From CAMAXB01 sp964476565 (lineage in GTDB: Bacteria > Verrucomicrobiota > Verrucomicrobiia > Opitutales > Opitutaceae), in NCBI GenBank assembly GCA_964476565.1, contig CAYZBG010000018.1, forward strand, positions 1 to 64,000: a DNA stretch of 64,000 bases. Direction: 5' to 3'. Position numbers and translations under genes: made by a program. The notes under the pieces are model-generated. The model was not told the origin of the DNA. It worked only from the letters and a program-made list of their open reading frames with translations, and did no database searches. Below, in pieces: positions 10,442 through 18,575 of the stretch (position 1 is its first letter; every line of letters begins with the position of its first letter).

Positions 10442-10881
10442 TTCTTGTCGTCCTTCTTAAAGTCCTTGTGACCGGCCTTCTGCATGGCGGCCATGTCGCT
10501 GACCAGCGTGGCGGCGGCGGCATTGTTGCCGGCCTTGATCGCAGCTTCCGTCTTCTCGATCGCGGCGATGAACTCGCTCATGCGGGCGTTGAAATCCTCC
10601 ACGAACTTGGCCCGCGATGCCTCCGGGATGTCCGCGGTCATCATCGGCTTGTGCTTGGCCGCAGCCACCGCCTCGGCCCGCATCGTCGCGAGCAGTTCGA
10701 GCACCTGCGCATTGCTCTCCGGGCTGTTGACCATGCGGCGCACGCGGCGGAACGCACTGGAGATCTTCTCCATGGACTCCGCCATCTCGGAGGCGGGTTT
10801 GTCTTCGGCGATCAGGGAAGGAGCCGGAAGAACGAACGACAACGTGGTGGCGGCGGCGACAGAGAACAGCAGGCGTTTCAT
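10438..10881 (-). CDS. Cytochrome b562-family protein
   Basis: A 147-residue exported four-helix protein. The ATG at 10881 is chosen over a longer frame because it opens with a clear signal peptide (MKRLLFSVAAATTLSFVLPA). The mature part follows the cytochrome b562 pattern: an early Met in helix 1 (MAESMEKISSAFRRVRRMVN), the helix-2 segment ATMRAEAVAAAKHKP, and a C-terminal HKDFKK where b562 carries its haem-ligand His. There is no CXXCH, so haem would be bound non-covalently, or not at all. It overlaps the cytochrome c/DUF2231 gene by 4 nt, which supports a shared redox role. The family call is by pattern only, not by alignment. Confidence 0.72.
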   Translation of the reverse strand: MKRLLFSVAAATTLSFVLPAPSLIAEDKPASEMAESMEKISSAFRRVRRMVNSPESNAQVLELLATMRAEAVAAAKHKPMMTADIPEASRAKFVEDFNARMSEFIAAIEKTEAAIKAGNNAAAATLVSDMAAMQKAGHKDFKKDDKK

Positions 10882-11055
10882 AGGCAAGGAAAGCAGGCGC
10901 GGGTTGGAGAAGGGGGTTAACGCAGCCCGGACGCCGAAACGAGGGGAAGCTTCGGCGGCGGGTGCTGGGGCAGGAGACTTCCGATGCCGCCCTTGGGTTA
11001 CAAGAAAAACGTGATCACCCAAAAGTATCGCCCCCGCCGCCGGCCCGATCCCGGG

Positions 11056-13287
11056 TTACCGTCCGGCCAGCTCCCGGGCCCGTTTGACCAGATCCATGAA
11101 CTCGGCCCGATGCCCGGCCACGTCGTCTTGCAATCCGGGTTCAGCCCAGGTCAGCACCTGATCAAAGGTGGTATGCCCCTTGTGCGGCGAATCGCGCAGG
11201 ATCTGCCCGAAACCCGCTACCGCGGCGGCAAACTTGAAGTCACTCGAAGCCACGGCAAAAGGCATCCCGCGATCCACGAAAGGGACGTCGATCTGGCGGC
11301 TCTCGGTACCGGCCGGATCCTTGTAACGCACCTTCACCGTCAGCAATTCGGCCAGCACGGCGGGATCGAGTTTCGGTACATTGAGCGGGAGCGGTTGGTA
11401 ACGCAGCGGGTCCACCCGGACGGTCGGCGGCTGGGCGGCCGGCACGGGCACCACCTCGTAGAGCGCCGTGACGGTGTGGCCCGCGCCGATCTCGCCCGCA
11501 TCGACGGCATCGTTGGCGAAATCCTCGCGCTTCAACGCGCGGTTCTCGTAGCCAATCAAGCGGTAGGACGCGACCTGGGCGGGGTTGAATTCGACCTGGA
11601 TCTTCACGTCCTTCGCGATCGTAGCGAGCGTGCCTTCCACTTGCTCGACGAACACCTTGCGCGCTTCGCGGGCCGAATCGATGTACGCGTAGGTGCCGTT
11701 CCCCCGTTGGGCGATCGCTTCCAACGTGGCGTCCTTGAGATTCCCCATGCCGAAGCCGAGGGCCGTCAGGAAGACGCCCGACTTCGCCTTCTCCTCCGCC
11801 AGGCGGACCAACTCGCCCTCGCTCGTGAGGCCGACATTGAAATCGCCGTCGGTGCAAAGGATGACGCGATTCACGCCCTCCGGCATAAAATTGGCCCGGG
11901 CAATATCGTAGGCGAGCTGAATGCCCAGGCTGCCCTGCGTTGCGCCGCCCGGGCGCAGCGCGTCGAGCGCCTCGAGGATCTCGCGGCGTCGCGCCGCAGG
12001 CGTGGACGGCAAGGCGAGGCCGGCCTGGCCGGCGTAGGTCACGATGGCCACGCGGTCGTCGGGTCGCAGACGGTCGACGAGCAGGCGCATCGCCTCCAAG
12101 GCCAGCGGCAGGCGGTTCGGCGCATCCATCGAGCCCGAGACATCGAGCAGGAAGACGAGGTTGGCGGCCGGACGTGCGCCGGGCGCGAACTCGCGTCCCT
12201 TGAGACCGATGCGGACCAGTCGGTGCGCGGGATTCCACGGCGCGGCCGCCGCCTCGATGCCCGCGGCGAACGGTTCGGGACGGGAAGCCACCGGCGCGTC
12301 GTAGCGGTACGTGAAGTAATTGAGCAGTTCCTCGATCCGCACGGCATCGACGGGCGGCAGGCGGCCGTTCTGCAGGAAACGGCGCACGTTCGCGTACGAC
12401 GCGGTATCCACATCAACCGAGAAGGTCGAAACCGGCTGGTCGCCCACGCGGACGAAGCCTTGCTCCGGAGTGTACGCATACGCCTCGGTCGCCATGGGCT
12501 CCGTCGGCGCAATCGGCAGGCGGGAAACAAAGGTCGACATCGACGCGGCCGGCACGCTGGCCTCGCTCAACCCGGCGAGGGTCGCAGCTTGACGAGCGGT
12601 GCTGCGCCGCTCGCCCAGGGCACGAGCCTCCGCTACGGCAGCCAAGCGGGAAGCGGCGCCTGCCGACACATCGGATGGCGGGGAACCGATCACGACCTCG
12701 ACCTTTGGCGCAGGATTGGCCGGCTGCGTCTGCTCGGCGCGGATCTGCTCGAGCAACGGCAAAGCAAACGTTTCCGCCACCGGGGGGATCGTCTCGGCCG
12801 CACGGCCGGCCAGGGCCGAGCTTGCGACGGTCGCATCCGCCGTCGCGGCGGTGGCCACCTCGGCGCTCGCCGGCGCGGACGCCTCCGTGAAGGACAGTTC
12901 CAAGGGCACCGGTTTGCGCGCCACGTCCTGGCTCGTCCGGACCGGTGAGCTTTCGTCATAGACCGCGACGAGCACGGCAAACCCCGCGGCAGCCAGGCCC
13001 GAGATCAGGAAGTACGGAAACCGGACGATGCGGCGGGGCGCGACTTCCTTGGCCAGCGAACGGCGCGGGACCGCTTCGGTCGGCGCCACGGGTGGCGCGA
13101 TCACCGGCTCGGCGCCGAGGACCTCGGTAAGATCGCCCGCAAGGGCGCGGATTTCGGCCACGGCGGCCTGCAGCGCCGGGTCGCGTTGCACGGCCGCAGC
13201 AACCACCGCGGCCTCGTCCGGCGGCAACTCGCCGAGGGCGTAGGCGGTGAGCCGGGGATCGTCAGGGGAAAAAGAATCGGAAGGCAT
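11056..13287 (-). CDS. YfbK-type von Willebrand factor A protein with N-terminal anti-sigma-like region
   Basis: A 743-residue membrane-anchored protein. Residues 1-60 are acidic with an anti-sigma-like ADPxL pattern (DDPRLTAYALGELPPDEAAV), followed by one transmembrane helix (FPYFLISGLAAAGFAVLVAV) near residue 95. A variable alanine-rich linker leads to the YfbK N-terminal domain (VDTASYANVRRFLQNGRLPP), a VWA domain with an intact MIDAS start (FLLDVSGSMD) and the C-terminal DUF3520-type domain. The gene lies 16 nt downstream of an ECF sigma factor gene. That spacing and the N-terminal fusion suggest it is, or replaces, the anti-sigma factor, with the VWA part outside the membrane as the sensor. 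The regulatory role is inference. Confidence 0.9.
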   Translation of the reverse strand: MPSDSFSPDDPRLTAYALGELPPDEAAVVAAAVQRDPALQAAVAEIRALAGDLTEVLGAEPVIAPPVAPTEAVPRRSLAKEVAPRRIVRFPYFLISGLAAAGFAVLVAVYDESSPVRTSQDVARKPVPLELSFTEASAPASAEVATAATADATVASSALAGRAAETIPPVAETFALPLLEQIRAEQTQPANPAPKVEVVIGSPPSDVSAGAASRLAAVAEARALGERRSTARQAATLAGLSEASVPAASMSTFVSRLPIAPTEPMATEAYAYTPEQGFVRVGDQPVSTFSVDVDTASYANVRRFLQNGRLPPVDAVRIEELLNYFTYRYDAPVASRPEPFAAGIEAAAAPWNPAHRLVRIGLKGREFAPGARPAANLVFLLDVSGSMDAPNRLPLALEAMRLLVDRLRPDDRVAIVTYAGQAGLALPSTPAARRREILEALDALRPGGATQGSLGIQLAYDIARANFMPEGVNRVILCTDGDFNVGLTSEGELVRLAEEKAKSGVFLTALGFGMGNLKDATLEAIAQRGNGTYAYIDSAREARKVFVEQVEGTLATIAKDVKIQVEFNPAQVASYRLIGYENRALKREDFANDAVDAGEIGAGHTVTALYEVVPVPAAQPPTVRVDPLRYQPLPLNVPKLDPAVLAELLTVKVRYKDPAGTESRQIDVPFVDRGMPFAVASSDFKFAAAVAGFGQILRDSPHKGHTTFDQVLTWAEPGLQDDVAGHRAEFMDLVKRARELAGR

Positions 13288-13303
13288 GGTGCGGTCTCCT
13301 GGC

Positions 13304-13828
13304 TTAGGGCTGCTGCGCGGCGAATTCCCGGCGCAGACGCTGGACGGCGGTGTGGATCAAAAAGCCGACGTTGCTGACCGACAGGTCGGTGATCCGGCTG
13401 ATTTCCTTGTAACTGAATCCATTCTGAAACTTGAGACGGATCACCTCCTGCTGATTCGGCGGCAGGTGCTCGATCAGGCGGAGCAGGGCTTCACGCGTTT
13501 CGCCGTGCTCAAGGTCGCGGCCGGGCCGCGGCTCCGGCGCGGCGACCCGCTCGGCCTCCCCGTCGGCGAAGCGTTTCATCCGACCCTCCTTGCGCAGCAC
13601 GTCAAAGGTTCGATGCCGGCAGACGGTGAACAACCACTCCGCCAAGTGGCCATCGATCTGCGCTGGCGGCTGGGACATGAGCCGGACGAACGTATCCTGC
13701 ACCACATCCTGGGCGCGGTCCGGATCGGCCAGCAACCGAGTGGCATAACGGATAAGCGGCGCCTGATACCGCGCCACGGCATTTTGCACAAATTCTCCGG
13801 CGTTTTCATGAACGGAGGTCGGATTCAT
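13304..13828 (-). CDS. ECF-type RNA polymerase sigma factor
   Basis: A 174-residue sigma-70-family factor of the extracytoplasmic-function group. Region 2 is seen in YATRLLADPDRAQDVVQDTF with the following AEWLFTVCRHRTFDVLRKEG. Region 4 is HLPPNQQEVIRLKFQNGFSY and then KEISRITDLSVSNVGFLIHT, a helix-turn-helix that would read the -35 element. It is co-transcribed with the VWA protein downstream, whose N-terminal segment resembles an anti-sigma domain. ECF factors usually control their own operon, but I see no convincing duplicated promoter motif in the upstream gap. Confidence 0.94.
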   Translation of the reverse strand: MNPTSVHENAGEFVQNAVARYQAPLIRYATRLLADPDRAQDVVQDTFVRLMSQPPAQIDGHLAEWLFTVCRHRTFDVLRKEGRMKRFADGEAERVAAPEPRPGRDLEHGETREALLRLIEHLPPNQQEVIRLKFQNGFSYKEISRITDLSVSNVGFLIHTAVQRLRREFAAQQP

Positions 13829-13885
13829 GGAGACCTTCGAGGGGTACGACGGGGGAACCGCGGATTTCTTAGAGGGCTTTTTCGA

Positions 13886-13926
13886 AATCCGTCGGATGGG
13901 ACGGATCGGTCGGATCAGACGGATCC
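13886..13926. repeat. Solo short-period tandem array (9-bp unit GGATNNGWC)
   Basis: Within the gap between the sigma-factor gene and the M48 gene, three 9-bp units lie head to tail: GGATGGGAC (13894), GGATCGGTC (13903) and GGATCAGAC (13912). A partial GGATCC follows and a degenerate unit precedes them. No facing partner array and no gene are attached. The style matches the arms around the two small-gene cassettes at 20084 and 25124. Confidence 0.6.
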
Positions 13927-13937
13927 CCCAAACTGCC

Positions 13938-14966
13938 CTAACGGTCGCCCAAGATGCGTTTCTTCCGTTCCGGGGTCGGCGGGTGGCTGCTCAGGTAATC
14001 GAGAAACTCGCTGTCTTCGCCGTCATGGCGGTGCGCCTTGGTCAGCCGCTCAAGGATGTCGGCCAGGTGCCGCGGCTCGTGGCCGGCGCGACGCAGGTAC
14101 TCAACCGCGTAGTCATCGGCCTCGTTCTCGAAGACGCGCGAGAACTTGCTCTGGAGCAGGAAAGTCGGGAGGGCGGCACCGAAGGCGGTGGCCGAGGAAA
14201 GATCGCCCGTGACGAGGGTGAAGACCACCACCACGGCGGAATTCTGCAGCACGGCGCGCAGGATGTGCCGGTGCTTAACGTGGCCGCACTCGTGCGCCAG
14301 CACGGCGATGATCTCGCGATCGTCCTGCGCCAGGTTGACGAGCGCATCCGTCATCACCAACTCACCCGACGGGAGCGCAAAGGCGTTCGGGCCCATCCGC
14401 CCCGAATCGCGAAACTCGAGCCGGTAAGGATAACTGTCGCCCACCGCCGCGAGGAACGCCTCGAACTGGCGGCGCAGGTCCGCCTGTCGCTCCGCCGGCA
14501 GCTTGCTCGGCTCAAACAGCACCCGGTCGAGCGTGGCCAGGGTGTCGCGCCCCAACTGGTCGGTGACGACCGCGGGCAGGGCATGCGCCACCTTTTCGGC
14601 GGCAAAAGGCAGTCCGTACCGGACCGCGGCGAATCCGGTCGCGATCAGCACCACGCAGGAAACCAGCACGAGCCGCCAGCTCTTCTCGATGCGGTGCAAC
14701 CAGCGTCCGGCCCCGCCGCGACCCCACGAGGCGAGTCCGCGATCCACCGCATCGTTGTCGGCGGTCTCACAGTGCGCCTCGCCCGGAAGGTGGATGAAGC
14801 GTGGCGTGCGACCGAGGCGGGCCCCGATACGCACCTGCGACCGTTGAAAGGTGAGTTGCAGCCCCTCCGCCTCGATGTGCAGCCAGCCTTGGGGCGCAAA
14901 TCGTAGCGTGACCGCCCGCGGCTGGGACGAGCGTCCGTCAAAATAAGCCGCGGACAATTCCGTCAT
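13938..14966 (-). CDS. M48-family zinc metallopeptidase, membrane protein
   Basis: A 342-residue M48 (Ste24/HtpX/BepA-like) peptidase. Residues 1-90 form a beta-rich domain (MTELSAAYFDGRSSQPRAVT). A membrane helix follows (LVLVSCVVLIATGFAAVRYG), then the catalytic domain with the zinc motif HECGH in VLAHECGHVKHRHILRAVLQ. The third zinc ligand is the Glu in FSRVFENEADDYAVEYL. The C-terminus carries SSHPPTPERKKRIL, usual for BepA/LoiP-like enzymes. It overlaps the upstream GYF/DUF898 gene by 4 nt (ATGA), a pairing common for these families. It probably degrades misfolded envelope proteins in the periplasm. Confidence 0.94.
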   Translation of the reverse strand: MTELSAAYFDGRSSQPRAVTLRFAPQGWLHIEAEGLQLTFQRSQVRIGARLGRTPRFIHLPGEAHCETADNDAVDRGLASWGRGGAGRWLHRIEKSWRLVLVSCVVLIATGFAAVRYGLPFAAEKVAHALPAVVTDQLGRDTLATLDRVLFEPSKLPAERQADLRRQFEAFLAAVGDSYPYRLEFRDSGRMGPNAFALPSGELVMTDALVNLAQDDREIIAVLAHECGHVKHRHILRAVLQNSAVVVVFTLVTGDLSSATAFGAALPTFLLQSKFSRVFENEADDYAVEYLRRAGHEPRHLADILERLTKAHRHDGEDSEFLDYLSSHPPTPERKKRILGDR

Positions 14967-16267
14967 ACGCCGACGCCGATGTCGAAATCGAGGAAATCGC
15001 CGGCCGCTTCACCGAGGGCATTCACGTCCGGCTGGGCGGCGGCGACGAACTCGTCGAGGTTGCCGCCCGGCACGACTTGCAGGGAGGCGAGCTGGAACTG
15101 CGCCATGCGGCAGGCCGCCCACGGATGGAGCAGGCCGAGCGTGGCACCGACGACGAGGGAGTTGAGGAAATGCAGGAGCAGGAGATCGCGCGCCCGCATG
15201 GACGCCACGAACCGGTGACCGGAGAGAGTGACGTGGTTCCAGGTCAGGTTGAAGATCCGCGCCCGCAGGTACATGGTGCCGATGACGGCGAGGGGAATCG
15301 CGATGATCATGCCCAGACCGGCGAAGGCCATCTCCGGCGGAGGTTGCGGCACCGGCTGCCCGCCCGCACCGGCCCGCGCGGAGATCACGGCCACATAGAT
15401 CAACACGCCATAGGCCAGCACCACGGGAAGGAAGAAGAGCAGGGCGACCGCGTAGATCTTGTAGAACGCCCCGACCGGCGCCGACATCGCAAACCGCGTC
15501 GTGCCGAAGGCATGGTTGCTCATCACGAACTCCTTGCGCACCTTCGCCCCGTACGGGTGGAGCAAACCGAAGGTGAGCACCGTGCCGATCGGCAGGAGGA
15601 TGAAGGCGAAGAAGGCGCGTCCATAGCCGCCATGGAACTGAAAGCGGAGGCCGCGCCACATCGAGTTACGCGCGTTGAAGCTCAGCGAGCGACAGATGAA
15701 AAATGGCACGAGCAACGCGATCAGCAGCATGAAGGGCGCCTGCACGAGCGGTGAGATGGCCCCGGAGAAACCGTACGCAACGAATAGCACCACCACGATG
15801 ATGTTGCCGATCAGGATGCGCACCGGATCAGCGAGGTACTCGAAGGCATGGCCGAAGAGCTGCGTATTCGCATAAAAATACCGCTTCTTCCGGACCTTCG
15901 CCCACGCCGCGTAGATGCCGAGCGTCACCACGGTGAGCAGCACGTTGACGATCCAAATCTTGAAGTACTCGGTCCACACCCCGGTGAAGAGCAGCGGTTC
16001 CGGTGCCGGCGTGCCGGTCGGCGTGGCCGCCGTGGCAACGGGCCCGGGGACGGTTCCCTCCGGGAGTGCGGCGGCCGCCGGCGACGGCTCGCCCGCAGGG
16101 GTCGCCGCGGGGGCGCCCGTCACCTCACGGTACGGTTGCCAGTTGGCCATACCCTGACGCCACACGAGCGTCTCGGGTCCCACGGTGCCGGCTCGCACCA
16201 AAGCTTGAAATTCGACGTCGGAAACAGGGCCCGACCGCTGTCCGTTGTTAGCGTAATACCACTGCAT
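14963..16267 (-). CDS. GYF_2-domain DUF898 (YjgN-like) membrane protein
   Basis: A 434-residue membrane protein. It starts with a GYF_2 domain (MQWYYANNGQRSGPVSDVEF, then the W-x-x-G-M pattern VWRQGMANWQPY), then a proline/alanine linker to about residue 90. The DUF898/YjgN domain follows with several hydrophobic helices and its conserved AAWAKVRKKRYFYANTQLFG. GYF_2 domains bind short proline-rich or other peptides. The function of DUF898 is unknown. The tight overlap with the M48 peptidase gene suggests a complex in which this protein recruits or controls the protease at the membrane; that is inference. Confidence 0.92.
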   Translation of the reverse strand: MQWYYANNGQRSGPVSDVEFQALVRAGTVGPETLVWRQGMANWQPYREVTGAPAATPAGEPSPAAAALPEGTVPGPVATAATPTGTPAPEPLLFTGVWTEYFKIWIVNVLLTVVTLGIYAAWAKVRKKRYFYANTQLFGHAFEYLADPVRILIGNIIVVVLFVAYGFSGAISPLVQAPFMLLIALLVPFFICRSLSFNARNSMWRGLRFQFHGGYGRAFFAFILLPIGTVLTFGLLHPYGAKVRKEFVMSNHAFGTTRFAMSAPVGAFYKIYAVALLFFLPVVLAYGVLIYVAVISARAGAGGQPVPQPPPEMAFAGLGMIIAIPLAVIGTMYLRARIFNLTWNHVTLSGHRFVASMRARDLLLLHFLNSLVVGATLGLLHPWAACRMAQFQLASLQVVPGGNLDEFVAAAQPDVNALGEAAGDFLDFDIGVGV

Positions 16268-16380
16268 AAGGGATGAGTTGGACCGACCGCGTCTGGTTTG
16301 ACGCCAACCGCCTGCGAGGCAACGCCATTGTTTCGCGGCAGCACACTTGTGCCGGCGACCGGGCGTGCTTTGCTTCCCGC

Positions 16381-18000
16381 ATGACCTACCCTGCCCGCCT
16401 TTGGTCCGCCGCTGCGGCCGTGATCTTCGCCCTCGTTTTGGCCGGTTGCGGCGCGCGCGAGACCCGCGTCGAGGAGGGCCTCCGCACCCAGACCCTTCAC
16501 CTGGGCAACGGCGCCGAGCCGCAGGACCTCGATCCTCACATCTGCACCGCGTACACCGACTACAACATCCTCATCGCCCTGTTCGAAGGTCTCACGGTGA
16601 TCGACGAAACTACGTCGCAGGCCATTCCGGGCACCGCCGCGCGCTGGGACCGATCGCCCAACGGTCGGGTGTACACCTTCCATCTTCGCCCCGAAGCCCG
16701 CTGGTCGAACGGCGACGCGGTCACGGCGCAGGACTTCGTCTTTTCCTATGAACGCATTCTCTCGCCGGGCCTCGCCGCCGAATACGCCTACATGCTGTAT
16801 CCGCTGGCCAACGCCGAGGCCTTCAACACGGGGAAGATCACCGACTTCACCCAGGTGGGCGTGAAGGCCCTCGACGCGCGCACCCTCGAGCTCACCCTTG
16901 CCGCCCCCACGCCTTACCTGCTCGCGCTGATCGCTCACCAGGCCTGGTTCCCCGTTCATCCCGCCACGATCCGGAAACACGGCCGACCCGATGAACGCGG
17001 CACCCGCTGGACGCGCCCGGAGAACTTCGTGGGCAACGGCGCCTTCACCCTAGAAACGTGGGAACCCAACAGCCGCATCGTCGTCGCCAAGAGCCCAACG
17101 TATTGGAACGCGGTGGAAAACCGGATCAACCGCGTCGTCTTCTATCCCAACGAGAACATCGCGACCGACGAAAGCGCGTTTCGCGCCGGACAGCTGCACG
17201 TGACCTACGACGTGTTGCCCGACCGGATCGCCCACTACCAGCGCACGGCCCCGGACCAGCTGCGCGTCGATCCGTTTCTCGAGAGCTACTTCATTCGCTT
17301 CAACGTGAAACGTCCGCCGCTCAACGACGTGCGGGTCCGGCGCGCCCTGGCCCGGGCCATCGACCGCGAGGCCATCGCCAGCACCTTGCTCTCCGGCAGC
17401 CGTCTGCCCGCCTACCACTTCACCCCGCCGGACATCGGCGGCTACCGCGCGGCGGCGCGGGTGCCGACGGACTTCGACGCGGCGCGGGCCCTGCTTGCCG
17501 AAGCGGGCTTCCCCAACGGCCAGGGCTTTCCCGTGTTGAACCTGCAGATGAACACGGACGCGATCAACGCGAAGGTCATGGAGGCGATCCAGGCGATGTG
17601 GAAACGCGAACTCGGCATCTCCGTCACCCTCTCTAACGCGGATTTCCGCGTGTACCTCGACCAGATGCGCACGCTCAACTACGACCTGACCCGTGCCCGC
17701 TGGATCGGCGACTACAACGACCCCAACACCTACCTCGACATGTTCATCACCGGCGGCGGCAACAATCAGACCGGCTGGAGCAACCCCGACTACGACCGGC
17801 TCATTGCCGAAGCCGGCCGCACCGCCGATCAGGCCCGGCGCTTCGAACTGTTCCAACAGGCCGAAGCCCTCCTGCTCGACGAGGCGCCCCTCGCCCCGGT
17901 GTTCTTCGGCACGCGGACTTACTTGATCCATCCCTCGGTCAAAGGCTGGGTGCCTTCGCTGCTCGGCATCCACCGCTACCAGACGCTGCGCCTCGAGTGA
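16381..18000 (+). CDS. Peptide ABC transporter substrate-binding lipoprotein (OppA-like)
   Basis: A 539-residue SBP_bac_5-family protein that would bind oligopeptides in the periplasm. The ATG at 16381 is preferred over the longer frame from 16273 because it begins a lipoprotein signal with the lipobox LAGC (ALVLAGCGARETRVEEG). Family motifs follow: GNGAEPQDLDPHICTAYTDY, LFEGLTVIDETTSQAIPGTA, the cluster-5 signature-like region RWSNGDAVTAQDFVFSYERI, and YNDPNTYLDMF near the C-terminus. It is transcribed divergently from the GYF/DUF898 gene. No opp permease or ATPase gene lies beside it, so it may work with a transporter encoded elsewhere or serve in peptide recycling. Confidence 0.94.
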   Translation: MTYPARLWSAAAAVIFALVLAGCGARETRVEEGLRTQTLHLGNGAEPQDLDPHICTAYTDYNILIALFEGLTVIDETTSQAIPGTAARWDRSPNGRVYTFHLRPEARWSNGDAVTAQDFVFSYERILSPGLAAEYAYMLYPLANAEAFNTGKITDFTQVGVKALDARTLELTLAAPTPYLLALIAHQAWFPVHPATIRKHGRPDERGTRWTRPENFVGNGAFTLETWEPNSRIVVAKSPTYWNAVENRINRVVFYPNENIATDESAFRAGQLHVTYDVLPDRIAHYQRTAPDQLRVDPFLESYFIRFNVKRPPLNDVRVRRALARAIDREAIASTLLSGSRLPAYHFTPPDIGGYRAAARVPTDFDAARALLAEAGFPNGQGFPVLNLQMNTDAINAKVMEAIQAMWKRELGISVTLSNADFRVYLDQMRTLNYDLTRARWIGDYNDPNTYLDMFITGGGNNQTGWSNPDYDRLIAEAGRTADQARRFELFQQAEALLLDEAPLAPVFFGTRTYLIHPSVKGWVPSLLGIHRYQTLRLE

Positions 18001-18085
18001 TCGTGCCTGTGCCTGCCCGCGCCGTTGGCACACAAACTGCGACCTTACCCTTGTGCTGACGACGTCCCCGGACCAGATTCCCGCC

Positions 18086-18556
18086 ATGCGATCCGCCTGG
18101 CTGCTTGCCGTCGTCCTCTCATGCGCACCCGCCCTCTCCGCTGCTTCCAGCGTTGAACTGGTCCGCGTCTGGCCCGGTCCGCGCACCGCCGAGTCGTTCG
18201 AGCGGATCTCGGAGTATTTCACCGGACGGGAAAACACCGGCGGCCAAACCGTGGTCCGCACCCAGGCCGGACAGCGCGCCGGCTTTTACTGGTTGGTGCG
18301 CACCCGCTGCAGCGTCGCCCAGCCGGGCGCGGTGATCGAGCTCGCCGTGACCTACCCCGGCACCGAAGCACCCAAGATCTATGCTTTGAAAGTCGATTTG
18401 CCCGCAGGCCGGCACGTGACCCTCGCGGGCCTGACCGGCGCCGACTGGCCCGACCTGGAGCAGGAACCGGTCACCTGGCAGCTCCGGATCCTGGCTGCCG
18501 ACGGCACGGAACTCGCCCGGGACGCCAGCCACCTTTGGTCCGAATCCACCCGCTGA
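18086..18556 (+). CDS. Secreted protein of unknown function
   Basis: A 156-residue exported protein. The ATG at 18086 opens with a clear signal peptide (MRSAWLLAVVLSCAPALSAA). The mature part looks beta-rich and contains ESFERISEYFTGRENTGGQT, a motif-like GFYWLVRT and PGTEAPKIYALKVDLPAG. I do not recognise the family. The pattern of paired strands with FYWLVR and KIYALKVDLPAG would fit an immunoglobulin-like fold. It lies 19 nt before the circularly permuted ATP-grasp gene and is probably co-transcribed with it, but nothing in the sequence ties the functions together. Confidence 0.7.
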   Translation: MRSAWLLAVVLSCAPALSAASSVELVRVWPGPRTAESFERISEYFTGRENTGGQTVVRTQAGQRAGFYWLVRTRCSVAQPGAVIELAVTYPGTEAPKIYALKVDLPAGRHVTLAGLTGADWPDLEQEPVTWQLRILAADGTELARDASHLWSESTR

Positions 18557-18575
18557 TCCTCCCGCCCTTCTCCGC

